From DATKLX01 sp035542155 (GTDB lineage: Bacteria > Chloroflexota > Anaerolineae > Anaerolineales > Anaerolineaceae): a stretch of 27,182 bases of DNA. This document shows, piece after piece, positions 23,004-27,182 of the stretch (positions are counted from its first letter, which is position 1; each line of letters begins with the position of its first letter). A program made the position numbers and the translations under genes. The stretch is from positions 1 to 27,182 of the forward strand of contig DATKLX010000039.1 in assembly GCA_035542155.1 (NCBI GenBank), given 5' to 3'. The notes under the pieces were generated by a model, which saw nothing but the letters and a program-made list of their open reading frames with translations, was not told the DNA's origin and did not search any database.

Positions 23004-23668
23004 TCAGCTCAAAACCGATCCGTGTGTTGATCGTGGACGACCACGCGATGGTGCGCAGCGGCCTGCGGATGTTCCTGATGGCCTTCGAGGACCTGGAGCT
23101 GGCGGGGGAGGCCATGAATGGGATCGAAGCGGTACGCTTAGCCGGCCTGGTGAAGCCAGACGTTATCCTCATGGACCTGATTATGCCGGGCATGGACGGG
23201 ATCCGCGCCACCGCCCAAATCCGCAAGCTCCATCCCCAGGTCAGGATCATCGCCCTGACCAGTTTCACCGATTCCAATCTGATCCACGAGGCGCTGGAAG
23301 CGGGGGTGTCGGGGTATTTATTCAAAGACGCCAGCGCCGCGGAGCTGGCGAGCGCGATCCGGGCGACCTACGCCGGCCATTCGATCCTCTCTCCGGAGGT
23401 TACTCAGGCGCTGCTTGTCTACACCGCGCCTCCGCCAGATCGCCTGAATATCGACCTGACCGGGCGAGAAAAAGAAGTCCTGACGCTGATGGTAGAAGGG
23501 AAGACCAACGCCGAGATCTCCGAAGCCCTGACTCTGAGCCTGTCCACGGTCAAATTCCACGTTTCGAACATCTTATCCAAGCTGGACGCGAAGAGCCGGG
23601 GTCAGGCGATCCTCTTCAGCATCAAGCACCATCTGACCGATTTTCCCAACCGGAGTGAAAAAGAGTGA
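23000..23668 (+). CDS. NarL/FixJ-type response regulator
   Basis: A 222-aa DNA-binding response regulator. The receiver domain has the acidic pair in VLIVDDHAMVRSG (D13, D14), the phospho-acceptor D59 in VILMDLIMPGMDG, the conserved Thr/Ser region ALTSF and K109 in YLFKDAS. The LuxR-type helix-turn-helix follows (LTGREKEVLTLMVEGKTNAE, then LSLSTVKFHVSNILSKL). All phosphorylation residues are present. GAGGAGG precedes the ATG, which overlaps the kinase stop codon. Partner of the upstream GAF kinase; targets unknown. Confidence 0.95.
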   Translation: MISSKPIRVLIVDDHAMVRSGLRMFLMAFEDLELAGEAMNGIEAVRLAGLVKPDVILMDLIMPGMDGIRATAQIRKLHPQVRIIALTSFTDSNLIHEALEAGVSGYLFKDASAAELASAIRATYAGHSILSPEVTQALLVYTAPPPDRLNIDLTGREKEVLTLMVEGKTNAEISEALTLSLSTVKFHVSNILSKLDAKSRGQAILFSIKHHLTDFPNRSEKE

Positions 23669-23742
23669 GCGAGTCTGGATCCGACCGCGAGATCCTATAC
23701 TTTAGTCCTGGGCGGACAGCGCCAACTCCGTACCGGGGGCGG

Positions 23743-23771
23743 TTGCTCCTTGAGGAAATCCTTTTTACACT
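23743..23771 (+). promoter_or_regulatory. Possible promoter of the orphan receiver gene
   Basis: TTGCTC, a 17-nt spacer and TACACT precede the receiver gene by about 20 nt. The -35 match is poor (three of six), so this is tentative. The intergenic gap of about 120 nt indicates the gene may be transcribed separately from the kinase and regulator. Confidence 0.35.
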
Positions 23772-23792
23772 ACTTTAGAAAGCCATCAACGA

Positions 23793-24296
23793 ATGGAGAG
23801 AATAAACGAAAGCCATCCTGGTCCAGGGTATCCCCTCGAAAACGATTCTGACCAGATTTTACAAAGAGTGAGTCGTATGCGCGTGATGCTGGCAGACCAG
23901 CGCAACTCAGTCCGGATAGCCCTGCGCCTGTTTTTGGAAGAGCAGGAGGGAATTCAGATTGTCTCCGAGGTCTGCCGGGTCGGAGAGCTGGTGCGGGATG
24001 CGCCGAAGATCCAGCCCGAGCTGATCATCCTGAATTGGGACCTGGTCGGTTTTCAGATCAACCTGGGAGAGGCTGCGCCACCTCGCAGAACCTACGCGCA
24101 GGTCAAAGCGGTGGTGATCTCCTCGCTGCACAAGCTCGGCTCGAACCCGGGGGTGGTGGTGCTGTGCAACCAGCAGGAAGACTGCCTGCCGGCGTTGTAT
24201 GCCGGAGCCGACGCGTTTATCGACCAGGGGCAGTTCCCCGCGCAGCTCCCCATTCTGTTGAAATCCGTACGAGACAAACGCGCGAAAATCCGCTAG
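23793..24296 (+). CDS. Stand-alone divergent receiver-domain protein
   Basis: A 167-aa protein whose residues 29-160 align by eye with a CheY-like receiver: RVMLADQRNSVRIALRLFLE, PELIILNWDLVG and a C-terminal ADAFIDQGQFPAQL. The phospho-acceptor aspartate (D83) is present. The acidic pair is D-Q rather than D-D, and the usual lysine near the C-terminus is replaced in DQG. It has no output domain. It may be a non-canonical or phosphorylation-independent partner of the kinase and regulator just upstream. Start uncertain: ATG 23793 or ATG 23877; neither has a strong ribosome site. It ends 3 nt from the convergent radical SAM gene. Confidence 0.7.
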   Translation: MERINESHPGPGYPLENDSDQILQRVSRMRVMLADQRNSVRIALRLFLEEQEGIQIVSEVCRVGELVRDAPKIQPELIILNWDLVGFQINLGEAAPPRRTYAQVKAVVISSLHKLGSNPGVVVLCNQQEDCLPALYAGADAFIDQGQFPAQLPILLKSVRDKRAKIR

Positions 24297-24299
24297 AGA

Positions 24300-25592
24300 T
24301 CAGGGGCAGCGGATCACACCCTGCGCCCAGAGACAGGCCCCGCAGGTGGGAAAGCCGTTACCGTAGCAGTCCTTCAGGTTGCTCTTGACCAGCTCACACC
24401 CCCCGCATTTCGTACACGGCGCATAAGGAAACTCCCGCACCCGGCGGCGGAAATCCAGGTAGGCGGGATCTTCCCACAGCTCTTTCAGGCTGCGCTCGCC
24501 GATATTGCCGATGGTGTAGCGCCGCGAGCGGCGCTCGAGGTCGTTGAAATAGCTCTTGTAATTGTGAAGCAGCCCCAGGCATGGGGAAAGCTCGCCGTCC
24601 CAGGCGATGGAGATGGACCCGCGCTCAATGAAAGGACATACATTGGCCGTGTGGTTCAGGCGCTCTCCCTCAAAAGTGACGTTGTTATAGATGCGCATCA
24701 CGCTCAGCAGGCTTTGGCTGGTGACCTCGTCCAGGTCGATGCGCGGCAGCTCGATGAGGGGCGAGAAGGTCGATTCCTGCTCGGGAATTTTGCTGATCGC
24801 CAGGTTGTAGAGCATCTCGGCGCGGTGCTCGTGCGCATAGGGTAAAACGTTGGTGACGAGGTAGCGGCTGGCGCCGATCTGGGTGCGCAATTGGATCAGG
24901 CTGGGCAGCTCATGGATGTTGCGCTTCATTGCCACAAAGGAGACGCCCAGGTCGGCGATGGAGCCGGCCAGCTCGCGCGAAACCTCCTGGTAATGGACCA
25001 GGTTGCTGATGACCTGGGGGAACGCTTCCGCCAGGCGGACGTCGCTGTAGCCTTCGGGCGTAGCCCCGTCCAGGGAAACCCACAGACGATCGAGCCGGGC
25101 GCTAACAAGCTCCCGGCTGCGGCGGTCATTCAAGAGCGTCCCGTTGGTGATCAGCTCGACGCGCGCGCCGAGGGCTTTGGCCTGGGCGACCATCTCGCCG
25201 ATGGCGGGATGGGCCAACGGCTCGCCGAAGCCACCAAAGAATACCTCTGGCAAGGGGTCGAAGGCGCGCAGCCCATCCAGAATGCGCTCGAAGGTCTCCA
25301 TGGAAAGGCTGCCCATGGCCTCATCCCAGGTATTGCGCATGCAGGTGCGGCAGACCAGGTTGCATGCGCTGGTCGGCTCGACGTAGACCTTTGCCAGCGA
25401 GGTCAGCGGGCGGCGCAGGCGCAGCTCGCCGTTCACCAGGACGGCGGGCGCTCTTACGCCGGGGTTGAGGCCCATCGCGGCGGAGAGCCCCGGGGGAAGG
25501 ATCAGCCGCCCAGATTCATCCACGGTGATCTCGCCTTCCACCTCGAGCGGCTCGTCTTTGGGCCCCGTGATGCTGTAGGGAAACCGTTCCAT
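24300..25592 (-). CDS. Radical SAM/SPASM protein with AbrB-like N-terminus
   Basis: A 430-aa enzyme that uses a [4Fe-4S] cluster and S-adenosylmethionine for radical chemistry. Residues 20-60 (ITVDESGRLILPPGLSAAMG then RAPAVLVNGELRL) resemble the swapped-hairpin AbrB/SpoVT fold. The cluster motif CNLVCRTC is at 77-84, followed by VFFGGFGEPLAHP. The C-terminal SPASM part has CPFIERGSISIAWDGELSPC and a cysteine-dense end (CTKCGGCE, CGACLW) for auxiliary clusters. The style is like tungsten-cofactor-modifying and peptide-maturing radical SAM proteins, but no partner substrate gene is evident. The ATG at 25592 has TATAAT 7 nt before it and no Shine-Dalgarno; the longer frame to 25664 is rejected. 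Confidence 0.87.
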   Translation of the reverse strand: MERFPYSITGPKDEPLEVEGEITVDESGRLILPPGLSAAMGLNPGVRAPAVLVNGELRLRRPLTSLAKVYVEPTSACNLVCRTCMRNTWDEAMGSLSMETFERILDGLRAFDPLPEVFFGGFGEPLAHPAIGEMVAQAKALGARVELITNGTLLNDRRSRELVSARLDRLWVSLDGATPEGYSDVRLAEAFPQVISNLVHYQEVSRELAGSIADLGVSFVAMKRNIHELPSLIQLRTQIGASRYLVTNVLPYAHEHRAEMLYNLAISKIPEQESTFSPLIELPRIDLDEVTSQSLLSVMRIYNNVTFEGERLNHTANVCPFIERGSISIAWDGELSPCLGLLHNYKSYFNDLERRSRRYTIGNIGERSLKELWEDPAYLDFRRRVREFPYAPCTKCGGCELVKSNLKDCYGNGFPTCGACLWAQGVIRCP

Positions 25593-25599
25593 GTACAAG

Positions 25600-25605
25600 A
25601 TTATA
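25600..25605 (-). promoter_or_regulatory. -10 box (TATAAT) abutting the radical SAM start
   Basis: On the minus strand a consensus TATAAT ends 7 nt before the ATG at 25592. This is the same geometry as at the kinase gene, and it points to a leaderless message. No good -35 box is found. Confidence 0.5.
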
Positions 25606-25708
25606 GAAATGGGGGACTGGAAACATAAGGACGCAATGTCACCAGAAAGGTTAACAAGTGTCACATCGGACTTTTCTTCCCACGCCAGGCAAGAGATGTT
25701 GTGTCAGG

Positions 25709-25924
25709 TCATTGCGAGATTCGCCTAAGCCGCAGGGCGGCATTGAAATAGGGAATAACAAAATTCAATAAATCACAGATTGGGGTGGCAGAGAGGCGGC
25801 CAGGGACCTCAGCACCCCATAGCGATCTTCGACCGCGCGAATGAGGAAGCGATGAAAGCTTCTTGAGGATCTCATGGGTGTAATCGCGAATTTCTTCCGC
25901 TTTCAACTCCTTTGGGTGTATCAT
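25709..25924 (-). CDS. Small protein of unknown function, C-terminus altered by repeat
   Basis: A 71-aa ORF from ATG 25924, preceded by AAGGAG at good spacing, opening MIHPKELKAEEIRDYTHEIL, a charged helical segment. An in-frame TTG at 25990 would give 93 aa. I do not recognise a family. The second half (SATPICDLLNFVIPYF) is translated from the 31-nt repeat at 25761-25791. The native C-terminus has probably been replaced, and the gene may be a remnant. It is upstream of and co-oriented with the radical SAM gene but about 115 nt away. Confidence 0.45.
   Translation of the reverse strand: MIHPKELKAEEIRDYTHEILKKLSSLPHSRGRRSLWGAEVPGRLSATPICDLLNFVIPYFNAALRLRRISQ
25761..25791 (-). repeat. 31-nt inverted repeat, left copy
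   Basis: Read on the minus strand this copy matches 27001-27031 on the plus strand at 28 of 31 positions; the core CACCCCAATCTGTGATTTA is identical. The pair encloses about 1.2 kb containing the nucleotidyltransferase gene. Confidence 0.8.
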
Positions 25925-25995
25925 CTGTTCGGTCTCCTTCGGTTCGGTTTCGGTTGCCGCCTTACCTTTTACTGAAAGCTTTTTTGTCAAAATTA

Positions 25996-26007
25996 TGATT
26001 TACTGAA
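25996..26007 (+). repeat. Partial third copy of the repeat
   Basis: TGATTTACTGAA is identical to 27017-27028 and matches the inner end of the 31-nt repeat. It lies just before the nucleotidyltransferase leader. Confidence 0.55.
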
Positions 26008-26166
26008 TTTAGATTGAGGAGGGCATCGGCAGAGGTTAGTTTGTGGAATGCCATTCAATTCCCGGGCTTTTTGCACCTACGGATCATAATGTGGCACCGC
26101 TTGGATAACCAACCCAGTGTTCGCTCCATCACCCACCGCTTATTACAGTCTTACCATGAGGAGAAA

Positions 26167-26937
26167 ATGAGTACAAAATTCATCATCCAATCTTCAGACC
26201 CCCTACTTTTCGAGCACGCGACTCGAGTTGCCAAGGAATTTGCTCAAAAAAATGTTTATGACGATATCGTTGGAATTGTCTTCTTAGGTGGAGTTGCACG
26301 AGGGTATTTTGACCGCTCGGCCGACATTGATATTGCGCTTTTCAGAAAACAAGGAGCAGAGATTCCATTATCTGCCAAGTTTCTCACGATTGATAATTTT
26401 CTCGTCCAGATCTATTTGGAAGATTATGAGAGTGAAAAAACCATCGCATGGGATATGCCAAAACGTTGGACCTATTCTCAAGGCCAGATCTATTTTGATC
26501 CACTGAATAAGATCGCTCAATTATTAAGCGAAAAGGTTCCATTAAGGCCTGAGGAGAAGAAATGGCTAATGATGTCTGGGTTAACCCTTTCGGAGTGGTA
26601 TATCCATCGGTTGACACATTTATGGGTTGACCGAGGCAATCTCGTCAGTGCTCACCATATGTTCCATCAAGGACTGGACTTTTTCTTTGTTATGTTGTTT
26701 GTCCTGAATAATGAACTCGTGCCAGATATGAAATGGCGATATTATTGTGTGGAACAATTGGAACGATTACCCCATAATTTTCAGGAACGGATCAAAGACA
26801 CCATGATTCTGCATTCCATTTCGATGGAAGAACTCGAACGGCGGCAGGCAGCGTTTATGGAGATGTGGCGAGAAATGAAACCAATTATTGAACAAGAAGT
26901 GCATATGTCTTTTGACGAAATGGTTCAGATTGTCTAG
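26167..26937 (+). CDS. Nucleotidyltransferase-domain protein (DUF4037-like)
   Basis: A 256-aa protein with a polymerase-beta-type nucleotidyltransferase core. GIVFLGGVARGYFDRSADID contains the G-G loop (41-42) and the catalytic D53-x-D55. A helical C-terminal part follows (HRLTHLWVDRGNLVSAHHMF, LVPDMKWRYYCVEQLERLP) that resembles DUF4037-type proteins. Such enzymes transfer NMP to small molecules or proteins; the substrate is unknown. The ATG at 26167 has GAGGAG in front; the longer frame to 26014 is unsupported. Base composition is clearly AT-richer than the flanking genes, and it sits between inverted repeats, so it is probably acquired. An antitoxin-like or drug-modifying role is possible but not shown. 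Confidence 0.75.
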   Translation: MSTKFIIQSSDPLLFEHATRVAKEFAQKNVYDDIVGIVFLGGVARGYFDRSADIDIALFRKQGAEIPLSAKFLTIDNFLVQIYLEDYESEKTIAWDMPKRWTYSQGQIYFDPLNKIAQLLSEKVPLRPEEKKWLMMSGLTLSEWYIHRLTHLWVDRGNLVSAHHMFHQGLDFFFVMLFVLNNELVPDMKWRYYCVEQLERLPHNFQERIKDTMILHSISMEELERRQAAFMEMWREMKPIIEQEVHMSFDEMVQIV

Positions 26938-26945
26938 AGCCTATT

Positions 26946-26963
26946 TCACCAAATATATGGTGA
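26946..26963 (+). terminator. Small hairpin after the nucleotidyltransferase gene
   Basis: TCACCA and TGGTGA pair around AATATA nine nt after the stop. The A/T-rich sequence after it has only ACTTTTC, so termination would be weak. Confidence 0.35.
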
Positions 26964-27000
26964 TGATAAAACTTTTCAATATTTACTAATTCTATCCTCC

Positions 27001-27031
27001 CTGTCACCCCAATCTGTGATTTACTGAAATT
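27001..27031 (+). repeat. 31-nt inverted repeat, right copy
   Basis: Inverted partner of 25761-25791, 28 of 31 positions identical. Downstream sequence to the window end has no open frame of note. It contains a CGCAGAGCGCAGAGGGCG low-complexity stretch (27118-27135). Confidence 0.8.
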
Positions 27032-27182
27032 ATTTTATGAGAGCAGGAGCGTTCTTGGCGACGTGGAATCCCAAAGCTGACCAGGCAAACTACAGGTAAT
27101 GCGTAATGTTGATGAAACGCAGAGCGCAGAGGGCGTAGCATTCGGATGGGTGTGCCGTTTTCCCTGGAGGTTCGCCTGCCCG

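Noticed and set aside
27118..27135. CGCAGAG-rich stretch as a possible CRISPR or tandem array
   Set aside because: Too short and irregular; no repeat-spacer pattern occurs anywhere in the window.

Overview
The window looks like chromosomal DNA of a GC-rich bacterium, most plausibly a member of the Chloroflexota (Anaerolineae-like). That is an inference. It rests on the combination of an hrcA-grpE-dnaK-dnaJ-prmA operon under a perfect CIRCE element, an AbrB-like/radical SAM protein, a very large MalT-type LuxR regulator and NarL-type signalling genes. No rRNA or tRNA is present to confirm it.

Left end (1-3215) is a mobile and degraded zone: the N-terminus of a zinc-ribbon transposase running off the edge, a 54-codon stump of a DNA methylase gene, and a serine-recombinase unit on the minus strand. 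That unit has a y4bD/DUF5372-like small ORF, a second small ORF and a 723-aa recombinase. From 3448 to 9406 lies the heat-shock operon: a sigma70 promoter, CIRCE, hrcA, grpE, dnaK, a 21-bp perfect hairpin, dnaJ and prmA. A GT4/GT5-type glycosyltransferase follows. Its 3' end overlaps, tail to tail, a minus-strand cbiM-cbiQ-cbiO metal-uptake operon whose ATPase ends in a histidine-rich tail.

From 13853 the window carries a MalT-like ATPase/LuxR regulator and a ketopantoate-reductase-like enzyme. After a strong bidirectional terminator comes a minus-strand pair of flavoproteins: a VAO/sugar-lactone-oxidase type enzyme followed by a membrane-anchored cholesterol-oxidase-like GMC oxidoreductase. 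Divergent from these is a GAF histidine kinase with its overlapping NarL-type response regulator, then a stand-alone divergent receiver protein. A convergent radical SAM/SPASM protein with an AbrB-like N-terminus comes next.

The right end (about 25760-27031) is an AT-richer block bounded by 31-nt imperfect inverted repeats. It carries a nucleotidyltransferase gene and looks acquired. Two intact genes (the kinase and the radical SAM gene) have a perfect TATAAT ending 7 nt before the ATG and no Shine-Dalgarno, so leaderless transcripts are likely.
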